Shown here: positions 42,657-53,953 of the stretch, in pieces | Layout of the letters: each line of letters starts with the position of its first letter | Position numbering within the stretch: the stretch's first letter is position 1 | Assembly: GCA_942486035.1 (NCBI GenBank) | Contig: CALNXK010000008.1 | Coordinates: forward strand, 1,932,501 to 1,996,500 | Direction: 5' to 3' | DNA length: 64,000 nt | From: Porites lobata | Taxonomy: Eukaryota > Cnidaria > Anthozoa > Scleractinia > Poritidae | Notes under the pieces: model-generated | Seen by the model: only the letters and a program-made list of their open reading frames with translations | Databases searched by the model: none | Told to the model about the DNA's origin: nothing | Program-made: the position numbers and the translations under genes

Positions 42657-43124
42657 GAAGAAGAAGAACAAGAAGAGGAGGAAGAAGAACAAAATGATGA
42701 TTGTGATTGTGATGATAATGGTGGTCCAACCAGTCAACTTCCAAATGAAATACTCGACAAAATAATAGACTTTGGGTTAACTGGAACTGACGTAAGTATT
42801 ATTATCACCTATAATTCCCTTTGTCAGCTTGGTAAACCCTTTAAAGAACTCACAATGCGTTATATTTGTCGGCCACCACGAATAAGCTACAACAATCGCA
42901 ACACTGCTCGAAGTGGCTGTTTCAGCTTGCGTAAGTTGTGCAAAGAATTTGGCCCATACAGTGGATTTGTAGTGGCTCTTAAAGAGATAATAGCCAGCCC
43001 CAGATGGATAAAGGCGTGGGTTGAGCTGTTGTTTGCTGGGGTTGAAATTTGGTTTTATGTTACCAATGTATGGTGGAAAGGACGAGGGAGCAATTACTTG
43101 CAATTACTTGCACCTATTTGTTAA
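42657..43124 (+). pseudogene. F-box-like ORF carried in element B
   Basis: One open frame of about 155 codons with no start codon of its own. It runs from a Glu-rich tract (42657-42692), through NDDCDCDDNGG and QLPNEILDKIIDFGL, an F-box-like LPxEIL helix, to YNSLCQLGKPFKELTMRYI, FSLRKLCKEFGPYSGFVVAL and WIKAWVELLFAGVEIWFYVT, stop at 43122-43124. A possible 3' splice site (poly-T then ACAG) ends at 42652, but TAA at 42654-42656 would stop this frame, so another acceptor (TTAAG at 42657) or decay must be assumed. F-box proteins link substrates to SCF ubiquitin ligases. Assignment rests on the short LPNEIL motif only. It is likely a captured gene part. Confidence 0.45.
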
Positions 43125-43872
43125 CAGACAAAGTAAAAACAGTTTAGCTGATGTTGTGTTATTGACTCAGATTAGAAATCATGGTGGCACTACAGGCTGC
43201 AATTTTGACATTTTTGGCCTTTGCCTATGAAACAGATTTTTTTAGCCCAATCCAATGGATGAAGTTACAGTTTCTTGAGAAAATTTGCTATAATAAACGA
43301 GGTTCTTTTGTTTTGTTACATAAGTTTTAAGATGCGTCAGTCCTTTTTTGACAATAAAGAGTTCTTAAAAAAAATTGCTTCATATCATGGACCTCTGTTT
43401 TTAAGTTGTCGTTAAAGAAGTATTATTGTTAACAATGCTAACTATTAAACCTATTTACAATTAATCACTATTCGGACAAAGGACTATTTACTATTCACTT
43501 CGATTAAACACTCTTTTCATTTAATAATGATAATGAAAATAACAGTGATAATGATATCAATAACTGAATAATAAGTTGTTACTCAAATGGCTCTATAGGG
43601 GATCTGCCTGGGGTAATTAGTGTTTGATATTCCCTAGACACATTCTGGCGCTTAGTTAACCTGTAATAAGGCTAAAAGCAAACACTATGAAATCGTCTTA
43701 TGGCCCTAAGCATATAAAAAGCTGAAAGAATTACACTTAGAACCTTTATTACATTTAGGGTCAAAAGTTGTCACACTTAGGACCTTTATTACATTTAGGG
43801 CCAAAAGTTATTACACTTAGGACCTTTATTACATTTAGGGTCATTTATTACATTTGAGGCCTCAACAACGTA

Positions 43873-45161
43873 CTCGCAATGAACTATCGCAAGAAAGCAG
43901 TGCTTGGTGTATTTTGTTGGAATATGTGTAGACACACCGTAGGATTTCATCCTTTGACTAGAAACTTCGAATTCCATTGTAGTGCATAATAAGTAGTGGC
44001 ACAGCAATTTGCTGCTCTGTAGCTTCACACACTTCAGGTTTTCATCCACAGACTCAAAAGTTAGAACTGTTAAGAAAACGAAGAAGCACAGGCTTTAAGA
44101 AACTTTAATTCACTCGACAAGGCTACAAACCGAGAATGATGCGCCTTCCAATCTTCGAGCGACTACGCTGGTACAGAGTAACGTGGCACATATCCTGTTC
44201 TCTAGGGGTTCAGATAGTAGGGTGCGGGCGAAAACATGAGGAGGGAGAAACTATCGGCTATACTGACAAGTAAAAATGTAATCTGTCTCTCACTTTATAC
44301 AATGAAATAAAGTCAAGCTAGTTATCCTTATTTTATTACGCCTCTTTTTAACTTTACAGTTTAACTTAGAAAGCACGAAAATGACCTTTTCCAATACATT
44401 TATCTGATAGTTCCTGAATTAATGAGTATAACAAATCTTTAGTAAAACCCAACAAGTGGTCTATTATCAATGCTGCGTTCAGATTGGTTGAGCTACTACT
44501 TGGCTATGACTTGCTTGTTTCAGTTTTCAAGCAAAATAACCTCACCATAGAAAAACTTGATGTTGAGCACTATCACTTATCCACGATATCAACCTTGGAT
44601 ATTTCGTGCGTGTAAATCAAGGTCTTTTTAGTTCTTACCCAATCTATGAAAAAGAGACAGGCCCCTTAGCTAAGTTGCAGCGTGATCACACCTCTCGACT
44701 AAACACGCCACTTTTGCTTCATCTCACACAATAAAACTGGTCCACAAGTCGTACCGTCATGCTTCCCTGAAGCTCGGATAAACTGTTCTTTGGAGATTCT
44801 GCTACGCAAAGACGTGATGTACTAAGATGGGATTAAATGAAGCATGCAATTTATAGATGCTAGCAGTATTACAAATGAAACATCTTTAGCTGGGAAGAAC
44901 GAATGTAAGACTGCACAAAAATTGTCTACTTTTGCCATGTCATCATGTCAAGATGGCACCAAAAATGTAGTCCACTGATATCTTTTGGTATCACACGTTT
45001 TAATCCTCCCCAAACACTTACACATTAGCATACGTTCTCCAAAAGCCGAACGCAATAATTTTATCCGGTTTGTCCCAACCAATGCGGCGGCAGAAACCGT
45101 GGAAGGATGTGTTATTCTTACGATTAATACTCACAAGTTACGTTTCCCTTTGTGTCTTAGA
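43873..45161. other. No gene; partial copy of the 1.26-kb MITE
   Basis: About 44435-44515 resembles 1258-1450 in reverse orientation (TTTAGTAAAACCCAACAAGT, TATTATCAATGCTGCGTTC, GGTTGAGCTACTACT). Otherwise nothing was recognised. Confidence 0.4.
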
Positions 45162-45354
45162 AGCTTCAGCACTTCTTGCTAAAGTAGAGGCTGGAATAAC
45201 CCATGTTCCATTTGCTCAAGGTAGTGCTTCGGGCCCAGGAGCAAATGCAGAGGCTGGTGTTTCCTGGAAATACACCGGCGCAAGCGCAGGGGCATGTGCT
45301 GGAAAAGCAAGGGCAGTTGTTCATGTTTTAGCGCGTGCGTATATCAAGTTATAA
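45162..45354 (+). pseudogene. Ala/Gly-rich exon, possibly truncated
   Basis: A good acceptor (TTTCCCTTTGTGTCTTAG|AA) opens a frame reading ASALLAKVEAGITHVPFAQG, SASGPGANAEAGVSWKYTGA and SAGACAGKARAVVHVL, then a stop at 45352-45354 (TAA). The Ala/Gly pattern with a SWKYTGA core looks like real protein rather than chance, but I cannot name the family. The 3' end runs into the palindrome at 45334-45463, so the exon is probably cut by that insertion. No promoter or partner exon was found. Confidence 0.4.
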
Positions 45355-45463
45355 TGCACGCGGAAAGTTTGAAGAGCACGGAAGAAGTGTAAGAGTTGCT
45401 CGAGTAACTATAGCTGCTTGACGGTGCTCTCCAAACTTTCCGCGTGCACCATAACTCTATATA
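45334..45463. mobile_element. Foldback MITE
   Basis: GCGTATATCAAGTTAT...TGCACGCGGAAAGTTTG pairs with CAAACTTTCCGCGTGCA...ATAACTCTATATACGC. Arms are about 50 bp around a 30-bp loop. No clear target duplication. Confidence 0.75.
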
Positions 45464-46851
45464 CGCAATTATAACATAACATTGACTGCAAATACATTTT
45501 ATGTTATAAATTAAAGTGTTTTTCAAGAGTTCTTATATTACTCCTATACTCATCGGTATTTTGGAAAATGGTGCGCATGCAGAAATGCCTGAGAAATGAC
45601 GGTAACCGTGAACTCAATAGCAGGCAGGTGAGCAGGTACACACTAGCTAGGTTCAATTCTTGTTACATGAGGTTCCAAATATATATTATGCAGTCAAAGT
45701 GAGTTTCTCGTAAACAAGAGCATAGTTAAACTTGTTTGACAGAGTTTTCTTTCTTTTTCTCGGATGATTGGTGTGATACATGTAAACGGTGATGGAAAAG
45801 ATAAGAATAAAAAAAAAACATAAGAAAAAGAAATACGATCGCGGTGTATTCGATCGCGGACCATCATTGTGGTTCCGCGATTACAATGCAACCTCTATGA
45901 GTGAACTTTCACGTCCATACAATGACCACATACTATTTGCGGTTACTTTAACCTCCGCACAGCGAACACCTCTCTCCATGGCCAGAGGCCGAACAACTCT
46001 GTCCCCTGTATGTAGGAAATGCGTTATATAAATGTCATTACCATTGCCATTACCATTCCAGCAAGTAAATACATATCTCGCAGAGCGCTTTAATGCGAGG
46101 CCATTAACTCAATTGATAGTTTTAAGCATTTAACTGGGATTAATGAGCCTTGCAATGAACGATTGAGTCATTGTCAGATCGTTACTGTAGTCAAGCATTG
46201 TGTAACATCCTGCATGTTAATTCTACTTTTATTGCCAAATAGCATGATAAAACTTTCTGTGATTTCCCATCCCAGATAAATCGTTACTTGAAAGTACCTT
46301 GTTTCTTCCAAATATGTGTAATTCTTTACATGCGAGCCTGTGTATACATCCTAGTCAGCAAAGCGTTTCCTCTTCAAGCCAGGTTGTTCTCTACCCAATT
46401 TTTCTTTCCTTCTTCCCTTTCACTTTGTCTTTCCCACCTTTACATATCATGGTTACACTGTTATCACAATTTATAAACATAAGGACCGCTTGGTTTCAGG
46501 GTGTTTACTTTTCAATTCCTGTTTTTAGGTCCTACTCTTCCAAATAACAATGTTTCGTCATCAAAGACCATGTTTTACTGTGTGATGGATCAAAGAAAGA
46601 TTTTGGGTGGCAAGGACGTGTTTGGGATCTCTCCATGATGGTACTATGTTACCTTCACGCGAATTGTCCTTCCGTAAGGGCACCCCTCTTCTGCTCCATC
46701 ATCATGATACCATTCTAGTCTATGCTACTCTATAGGACAGGCTCTGCCTACCCTGCCACCCAAGGTTTGCCATAATAATCTATACTCTCAGTTTTCTTGT
46801 GTTAACTAGGGTTTTCTGGGTGTTTCAACCCTCCCAACCCCTCCAAAGCCC
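45464..46851. other. No gene recognised
   Basis: Short ORFs only; no domain, no structured repeat. Confidence 0.35.
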
Positions 46852-46979
46852 TAGCCTGGGACCAGGCTCCTTAGTGGGGAATAAGGTAAATAACTAGGAA
46901 ACAGGGCGAAAAAAATCGACAAGCGGCCCGTTTCCCAGTTATTTTTCCTATTCCCCGTTAAGGAGCCTGGTCCTAGGCC
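46852..46979. mobile_element. Foldback MITE
   Basis: GGACCAGGCTCCTTAGTGGG with flanking TAGCCTG and GAATAAGG is mirrored by CCCGTTAAGGAGCCTGGTCC with CTAGGCC. Arms are about 50 bp, 128 bp in all. Target duplication not resolved. Confidence 0.75.
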
Positions 46980-47597
46980 AGTGAAGCGCCTGCAAGAACT
47001 TACGACAATTTTTAGCAAAAAGTGAGGACTTCATGAAAAACTTGATCAAAATTGCTCGCGTCGGTAGGGTCCCCCACCTCTTGTACTACGGGTTGTATCA
47101 TTGCTTGTACGTCCGAGGATTAAATGCGACTTTATTTCTGACACTTAGTAAATCATGACAAGATTAGTTGGTTAACAGTTGAATTCTTGGATAGTTGATC
47201 TTTGGTCAGGTTTCAACTCAGACTTCCCGCTTTGTCGTCATGTAACCCCTTTCTCCCGTACCCACAAAAGACCTGTGTTTTTTGCATTGTCACTGTTCTC
47301 CTCATTGTTCTTAGGTCCTGCCGTGATAGCAGTTATATGAAGGCCCGTTCTGGTCAAAATTGCATAATTAATTTTTTCTTGTTGATGAATTAGTTTGATG
47401 AGTACCTGCTATTAATATTTTTTCTGTTTGTAATTATTTTTGCCTATGCCTGTAATTATTCGTGTCCTTTTTAACTTTTCCATGCGTCACAATTATTTTT
47501 TTCTCACCAGGAATTAATTTTTTTTGTGCCGTCATTGTTATTATGCTTTGTCCATTACTCAAGTAATTTTACGGTTGCGGATTACTTTTTTTGTGTG
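46980..47597. other. No gene recognised
   Basis: TAATTATTTTT-like words recur at 47420-47520, giving low-complexity T-rich sequence. No coding evidence. Confidence 0.35.
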
Positions 47598-47602
47598 CTA
47601 TA

Positions 47603-47951
47603 CAGGGGCGCAGCTAGGGGGGTTCCTGGGGTGCCCGTGAGCCCCCCCCCCTTGGTAGGCCTTCTTTTGAGCAAACAACCTACAATATTCAGGTGGCGAA
47701 AATGCCATGACAATATCTTGGCCGTAAAAGCCATTGTTGAAAAGCCCACTTTTTTAAAATTTGTTTTTTTGTAAAGTATTTTCGTCAACGGCTCTTGTCT
47801 TTAGTTAATATGGGCCTTCATGCCGCGATAATACGACTGAGCCTGCTGATACACGAGGGAGAGCAGCGGTATAAACCATATATAGTCGGCGATCCCCGGA
47901 TGGTGTCCCTGTCTGTGACCCCCCCTTTAAAAAATCGTGGCTACGCCCCTG
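47603..47951. mobile_element. hAT5-like MITE
   Basis: The 349-bp element has ends CAGGGGCGCAGCTAGG and the complement of CAGGGGCGTAGCCACG, flanked by a 5-bp duplication CTATA (47598-47602 and 47952-47956). CAGGGGCG ends are typical of hAT, and a 5-bp TSD is known for the hAT5 group. It carries a C run near 47641-47651 and no transposase. Confidence 0.8.
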
Positions 47952-48141
47952 CTATAATTATTTTTTTTGAGAATTAATTGATTTTGTAGTATGCTTCCTT
48001 TAATACAATGATAATATATTTTTTTAAATTCGGGAATTATCTTTTTGTTAGTCATAATTATGTTTTCGTAGTTTTGGCAAATGTCCCATAAGCCTCTGCG
48101 GCTAAGCTGTTGCATGTTGCCATGTGCTTTCTGAAACAAAC

Positions 48142-48377
48142 ATGGCGCCATCAAACAATTCCAACAACGATCCCGCTTCTATTGTGCCCATTGCCAGCAC
48201 TGCAATCAGCCACATCCAACAGCTTGTTTCGCTAGTTGAACAAAGGCCAAAAACGGCATCAATGTGTTCAAACGAGCTGCAAGTAGCGACTTCACGAACT
48301 GGCACTGCTTTGGAGGGGTTACGAAGGCGATTCCCAAAAGTTTCAGCAAGGTCAAGCAGGAATGCTGCAACAGGAAG
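48142..48377 (+). pseudogene. Possible first exon of a HECT-ligase-like gene
   Basis: ATG at 48142 opens MAPSNNSNNDPASIVPIAST and AISHIQQLVSLVEQRPKTAS, ending near SRNAATGR at a good donor (GGAAG|GTATGA, 48377/48378). No known domain. It is joined to the downstream fragments only by strand, distance and my recollection that similar Ser/Asn-rich starts precede HECT-type ORFs in related animals. That link is weak. Confidence 0.35.
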
Positions 48378-48838
48378 GTATGAAAGATCCAACCTTTGCG
48401 ACCGTATCCTAACGTAAGAAGCAAATATTGCCTAGAATTTTCTATTACTTGAGGACGGCTAAAAATTTCTAGATAACCGTTCCATTCGTGTACAATTTTC
48501 GAAGCTTATAAATTCCCTACGATTTTTTGAAGTTTAATTTTCACATTCTACTTATCCAAGCTAGGCTATTTTTCGTTGAAAAGGGGAACCTAAAATTTTC
48601 GGATTCAAAAATGTGAAGGTGAGAGGAATCACTGAGAAAATGTCGCACTTTCGTAATACGCTATTTATGAGTAAACCATCGTTGGGTGCCCCTGAATCAT
48701 TTCGGGTTTGACATCAATAGAAAGTGGGATACCAAAACACTTCACAACGAAATATCACGTTTACTACCAGGTTATGTGGAGAGAATGTATTTTGAAATCG
48801 TGAAGAATATAGTGGCGGCACCCTAATAAGACCAAATC
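48378..48838. other. No gene recognised
   Basis: Between two coding-like fragments. No splice-bounded ORF or domain was found. Confidence 0.3.
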
Positions 48839-49450
48839 TCCCTGAAGGAAAAGACATTGATGCTAAGCTTCTACTCAAATCAATTGCTGACTGCAAGGGG
48901 AGCTACTAGATTCTTTCATGGATCCTAGTGATAAAAAAAAACTTTCAGTTTCTCCTTTTCCTGTTGAAGACACAGGTGATCCAATGGGTGGAGATGGCTT
49001 TTTCATAGACTTGACTGATGCTGCAGATAGAGTAGCTAGGATTGTCTCTTCAAAACTCAGCGAATGGCACTGAATCCTCGAACTCAGACGTAAGTTCAAC
49101 ACTCAGTGCCAATGAGAATCAGTCACAATCGAGTTCATTAAACATTAAATCAATTAACAGGGGTGCTAAAAAGCAAGAGTTGAGTGACCCTGTAGAGGTG
49201 CTCAAATACCTACCAAAGGAGCTTGTAACTGGCAGACCCTTAGAAGTCACAAGCTCAGAAGACACCATTGAAGGAGAAACAAATTACTTAACAGTCGACA
49301 GAGACAATGTACTAGCAACAATATTTGCTGAACTTCAATAATAATGAAGTGGCCATGCAGGATGGGAAGCTGCCTGTGTTTGTAGAGGAGAATATTCTGC
49401 AGCAAATTGTTTCTGAACGTGCGCCGTTCGCAGTCCTCATGGGCGCAATA
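48839..49450 (+). pseudogene. HECT-domain-like protein fragment, frameshifted
   Basis: Plus-strand pieces in three frames: LPEGKDIDAKLLLKSIADCK (about 48838-48898), FFIDLTDAADRVARIVSSKL (about 48996-49055), NGTESSNSDVSSTLSANENQ then DPVEVLKYLPKELVTGR and LTVDRDNVLATIFAELQ (49063-49341), and NNNEVAMQDGKLPVFVEENI (49330-49400). RDNVL...FAEL and the DGKLPVFVEENI order resemble the start of HECT-like domains in G2E3-type ubiquitin ligases. Frameshifts near 48900, 49060 and 49342 show that it is dead. After 49445 it passes into a TATA repeat. The family call is tentative. Confidence 0.4.
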
Positions 49451-49451
49451 T

Positions 49452-50237
49452 ATATATATATATATCCACTGTATACTATATCTCTACGCCCCGCCTATAA
49501 CAATTCCTCCGTCTGCCCCTCACCTGTGTACGTTTTTTACCTTCAAGGGCAGTTACAATGCAGTTTAGCCAAGCTCCCCACACAACAAACCCTAGCACCA
49601 GTGCTAGCACAGAGAAACAGCAACCTCGGCTGCAGCAGCTGCCATACTGGAGAGCATGTGGAAAGAACAACTCCCCACCAGACCGTTGCTTAACACTAGA
49701 GACGAAAATACATTCGGCCGATATATTGTTGTCGTTTAATAATTTCAGTTGACGTCTTTACTAACATTAATTAGTGTTAACGTATTTAAAGGTTCTGGCA
49801 AATCAGGTTCAAGTTTCAATTATTGTTTATAAAATAACTAATATAGCACGCGCGCTCTGATTGGTCAAGAGGAGTGTTTGCATGAGAGTATGTAAACATG
49901 GTTGTGGCGTCAAGAATTGTTTTGCTTTTCACGCGCTAATCACGCAAGCACGAATTTGAAAAAGTTTTCTAGTTAAAAACTCGACAAGTTTACTTTATTT
50001 ACCCATTCCTTTGTAGGTTCAAACAAGCCATATCAATTTTTCTTCGTTTAAGCTGAAATTTTAAGCTCGAAAAATCCGTATTTTGGAAAGCATCTTTTTG
50101 CAAAATAAGAACTGATTACGCGTGCAAGATTTTGCGACTGGTAAGAATTTCTCTTTTTATCAGTGCCATAACAAAGAGTTTTGCGGTTTTTCTCGGGAAT
50201 GTTATTTTATAAAAGCAATAGAAAAATTTTTTTCCTG
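49452..50237. other. No gene; TA microsatellite at the left edge
   Basis: (TA)n at 49449-49465. Short ORFs without domains; nothing else recognised. Confidence 0.4.
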
Positions 50238-50243
50238 TGCTTG

Positions 50244-50282
<39 letters not shown>

Positions 50283-50338
50283 TCGCCAGTTATCACTGAG
50301 TTATGCAAACCCGAGACTTCGTCTCGGGTTTGCATAAC

Positions 50339-50383
<45 letters not shown>

Positions 50384-50390
50384 CAAACAC
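50238..50390. mobile_element. Foldback MITE with perfect arms
   Basis: TGCATAGCCTGATATAAACA + CGAGAGGGGTTGGGAGAATT is followed by its exact complement at 50346-50385. An inner hairpin GCAAACCCGAGACTTCGTCTC... sits in the loop. The arms are nearly identical, so the insertion is recent or gene-converted. Confidence 0.85.
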
Positions 50391-51929
50391 GGAAAACGTT
50401 TTCTATTGTTTAATTATGTTACAGATGACTGCAAAGTTCTTTTTGTTTCGTTTCCCTTTTTAATCTCATTTCACAGTTTCATAAGTCCTCTGATGCAGAT
50501 TCATCCGCTACAATTAATCACTGAAACTTGGTGCTTCATCTATCCTGGATCACTCTTGGGTATTAAAATGGACTCAAGATTTCTTTCTTCACCTCATTTA
50601 TTATAATTACTACTATTTTCTTTTCTTTTCAGTTGCATGGTTTTTCTTAGTATCTGCTCGTGCCTCTTGTTGAACGTTTGACGAACTTTCCTTCGAAATA
50701 CGTCTTAAACGACGCACTACAAAAGGTAGTTCGTCTATACGCATAATGCGTCTACGCCCGTCTTTATACTTGAGACGCATAACCAGAAGAACTACAAAAT
50801 GTTTGCCCAAGTTCGTCTAGACGGATAATGGCGGCGTCCTTAGTATAAAAACGGCAAATATCACGTGACCAATCCACCCGAACAGGCCAAGTCGTCTGTA
50901 TGACGTTTGGTCTCATTCAAAGCAAATGCCAAGCATCCCGAGGTTTGTATCACGAGGACGAAACCGTGACAATCCATCGCCTCGTACTTGCAGGGGATGA
51001 GATATGTATGTTTATAGTCCTTTCGTCACTTTTGTTAGGGAACTTTCCAGTCAAAGGTACATCTTCGAGGCCATATGCACCACGGCCAAAGTTCGGATCC
51101 ACTTCTACCGGCCAGGTATCCTCCTGTTACAAAATTTTCGCGTGCTGAACATGGGTACGGGCTCGCCCATCTATACCTTGAGCCCTGGAAAGGCATCCCT
51201 TCCACGCGGCAAGTACCTGGGACCGTTCAAAGACGAGCTGGAGATGCGATCATAGATTATAGGTCTGGGTCCAAAGAGCTATGGTTATGTGGCACGAAGC
51301 AGTAAACATTGTCGCAAGACTGGGGGTTTTCCCAAAATTTCTACAACAATGTTGTCATCAATTTTGATACAAAAAAGCTCAGCTCCATGATAAATTGAGT
51401 GACCTGTCCCCATCGTACACACCCTGGATGTCCACTCTAAGCCTCTCCATTCAGCCGCTCGAATCGATCGAATCAAAGGAGTCTTTAACAAGCGTGTCGT
51501 CGATAGAAGCACAGGACAGACATATCTCTATGGTTACAGTGAGCCCGGGAGCTGAACTGCTAATGATTAGACTAATGTTAATTTATTATTACGGTGTCTG
51601 GGTGCGACGACGTACTGCTCTCTCGTTGGTTCTTTTTAAGAGCTTCTATTGTTTTCCCAAACAATAGATCGCATTGTTCTCTTGCCCATATATAGTGTTC
51701 CTATAATGCCTCCTCATGGTAGTCACGTGATTATGCGCAGAAGCGCTCTGGGGTCTAGATTGTCTCTGACGAATGTCTCAAGTGGCCGCTTTTCTTGAGT
51801 ATGAAGCTGACAGTAACACTCATTTATTAATTCAATATATTTGTTTAATCTATTTTATGATGGTTACAATACTATGACTAGGATAAAAAAATACATTTGA
51901 ACAAATACATTTGAACACATTACAAGAAC
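50391..51929. other. No gene recognised
   Basis: GTTCGTCTA(T/G)ACG-type words recur at 50730-50825 (REPEAT-like, unassigned). No supported coding sequence. Confidence 0.35.
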
Positions 51930-52532
51930 CAAAGACGATGGTGCAGGACACACAACAGAGCGAGGCTCCAAAATAAGTGTGCTCTCGAGAAAAATACACA
52001 AATACTATGTTACATTATTTCCATTTTCGCGGCTAAATTTGACTTACTTATGCAGCCAAAGTCAAGAACTAAGACTTGTGAAGACAGGGCCGTTTGTCGT
52101 TTTCGCCTCAAGGATTTGGAACTCTCTTCCTTTAAATATACGTCATTCCAGCTCTGTTTCATCGTTTCAGAAGAATCTTAAAACTTTCTTTTTAAACATT
52201 TTGTTAAGAGTTATTCTTTAGTTTATTAGTTTCAGTTTTGAGTCATTAGTTTTTCATTGTAGTTATTGCTTGTTATGAGGACAAATTGACAATGATCACT
52301 TCTACCCATAATTTGCCATTATTGTCTTTAAACTAAAACTTTGTTCATTCACTGTTGAATAGAATTTGCATTTTTTCCCGTTTTTGTGTCCCCTAAGAAA
52401 CCATGTGACATTGCTTTCATACCATCAGTCCTTAAGCTCGTGCAGAGATGGTGGGAATCGGGAATAAGGTCTATTGCTTCCTGGCTTTCGAAAGTTGCAG
52501 ACAATGAATGAATGAATGAATGAATGAATGAA
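51930..52532 (+). mobile_element. LINE 3' end (CR1/jockey-like)
   Basis: The ORF ending at 52221 carries the usual LINE C-terminal block TGPFVVFASRIWNSLPLNIR followed by SSVSSFQKNLKTFFLN. A 3' UTR and a terminal (TGAA)n run at 52503-52531 complete it. The RT domain is absent, so this is a short 5'-truncated insertion. Confidence 0.8.
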
Positions 52533-52699
52533 CAACTTTTTTTAATGCGTCAATCCTCTAAGTGGCTACGTGTAGCCTACTAATCAGGGACACCAAGAGA
52601 CAAGTTCTCGAACAAAAGATAATTCGCATTTATCCTGCATAAAGTTATATTTCTGAGCTGTTTTAAAGATCGGACACTAACTATAATCTACGTATTTCT

Positions 52700-52800
52700 G
52701 ACTTTATCATTCCAAGATTTAACACGATAACTTTTGGTAAACATTCTATAAAATATCTTGGTCCGTATCTATGGCGTAAAAGGGCGACCTGTAGACGATT
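52700..52800 (+). pseudogene. LINE C-terminal scrap
   Basis: IPRFNTITFGKHSIKYLGPY LWRK in one frame, a conserved C-terminal block of another LINE family (RFNTxxxGKHSLRYLGPxLW). No other part was recognised within 100 bp on either side. Confidence 0.55.
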
Positions 52801-53177
52801 GATCCGAGCGCGGATAAACGACAAAAACAACAACGACTTGACAAACTTAAACAACTTTTACCGACCATCTTACTTAGTACTATACAGGAACGACCTCTCA
52901 CAGCCTTAAGAATGTTAACTGAAATTGATAAATGTAAAAGGAAAATTAGGAAAAGTGATTTAGCGGTGACTTGACGGGGTCGGAATGCACCTTATGTACA
53001 ATCCTGTACAAAACTACTTGAGAAAATGTTTTCATTAATGCACACTACCTAACGCAACAAAACTGTTTCCAAATCAACGGCTTTGCGTAAAGAATACCCC
53101 CTCCCCCAATTCAAAGTTGCTTCCTAGAAATGCTTAGGGATCCGGCTTTCTTTGGAAGACCCAACAACATTGCTTCC

Positions 53178-53204
53178 AGGGGGAGGGGGGGGGGGGGGGG
53201 GGGA
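53178..53204. repeat. Poly-G tract
   Basis: GGGGGAGGGGGG... with one A; a long G run likely to be length-variable and error-prone in assembly. Confidence 0.85.
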
Positions 53205-53312
53205 GGAGGGAAGAATCGGTCGGCTACGAAGTTCAGAAAAAATGCCCCCAAATATGCAATTTTCTCAACAGTTTTGTCCAAGATTGTAGCTCTTAAGCTT
53301 TCTTGCTTTGTA

Positions 53313-53951
53313 CAGGGTGTTTCAAAAGTTCGTTCCGATTTTTCCTTCGCTTAAATTTCGCTGATTATGAAAAATACAAGTATGTTATTTATTATTCATT
53401 TAACACTGAATATCTGAAATATTAGTAACCAGAATGTTTTCCTTTATGTTCTCTGACATTTTCTAAGTGGTGAGGTAAAGAATGTACAATCTCCCAAAGT
53501 GGGTCCAAAGAAACATTTTTCCAGGCGAAGCGTAGTCAGGCTGTCTTTTTAGCTCGTCCAGTGTTTTCAGTTGGTGCTGGATCTTTTTATGTTGTCTCGT
53601 AAACGGTACTCCAGGTGGTCTCTAGAGGGTTTACATCACGTGAGTTTGCCAGCCGTCCACCCTTGGCTTTCAAGTTTGCAAATCTTTCTGACACCATGTC
53701 CGCATGTGCGCTGCCTTTTTCTCTTCAAGGCTTTCCAGCCTTTGTTGGTCATACATCTTCATACTTTTGTGCTCGAAACTTTGATATTGTTGAAAGTTGA
53801 AAATTTTTTTTTCAAATTTTAGTTTGAAATTGCTTTGAAAGGTTATTTAGATAAATTTCTTACCTGAATCAGTGTACATTTCCCTAAAGAATCATTAAAT
53901 GCTTTACGCAAAATACAATATACAATCGAAACGAACTTTTGAAAAACCCTT
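53313..53951 (-). mobile_element. mariner-like relic
   Basis: The left end CAGGGTGTTTCAAAAGTTCG and the right end complement AAAGGGTTTTTCAAAAGTTCG form the TIRs, with TA at both edges (53311-53312 and about 53952-53953). The minus strand keeps the C-terminal transposase: ANSRDVNPLETTWSTVYE (from NSPDLNPLDxxxW, catalytic Asp region), DELKR-like helix and LENVREHKGKHSGY (from the KGGHFE end), in shifted frames with stops. The N-terminal half of the transposase is gone, hence a deletion derivative. Confidence 0.75.
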
Positions 53952-53953
53952 TA

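Larger units (their letters stand above)
41619..43867. mobile_element. TIR element B with TGTAATAA-type subterminal arrays
   Basis: The 2249-bp element has ends TGTTGAGGCCTCAAATGTAA and its exact complement. A 5-bp target duplication ACGTA (41614-41618 and 43868-43872) is seen. Each end holds an array of GGTCCTAAGTGTAATAACTT / GGCCCTAAATGTAATAAAGG units: about six on the left (41634-41760) and five on the right (43738-43850). A younger MITE (41779-41959) sits inside the left end. The interior carries a spliced-looking F-box-like ORF (42657-43124). No transposase was recognised. Confidence 0.87.

Noticed and set aside
45789..46031. Basic 80-codon ORF
   Set aside because: Starts in an A-rich tract giving Lys runs; no domain or splice context.
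53130..53354. Gly-rich ORF across the poly-G tract
   Set aside because: Created by the G run; no other evidence.
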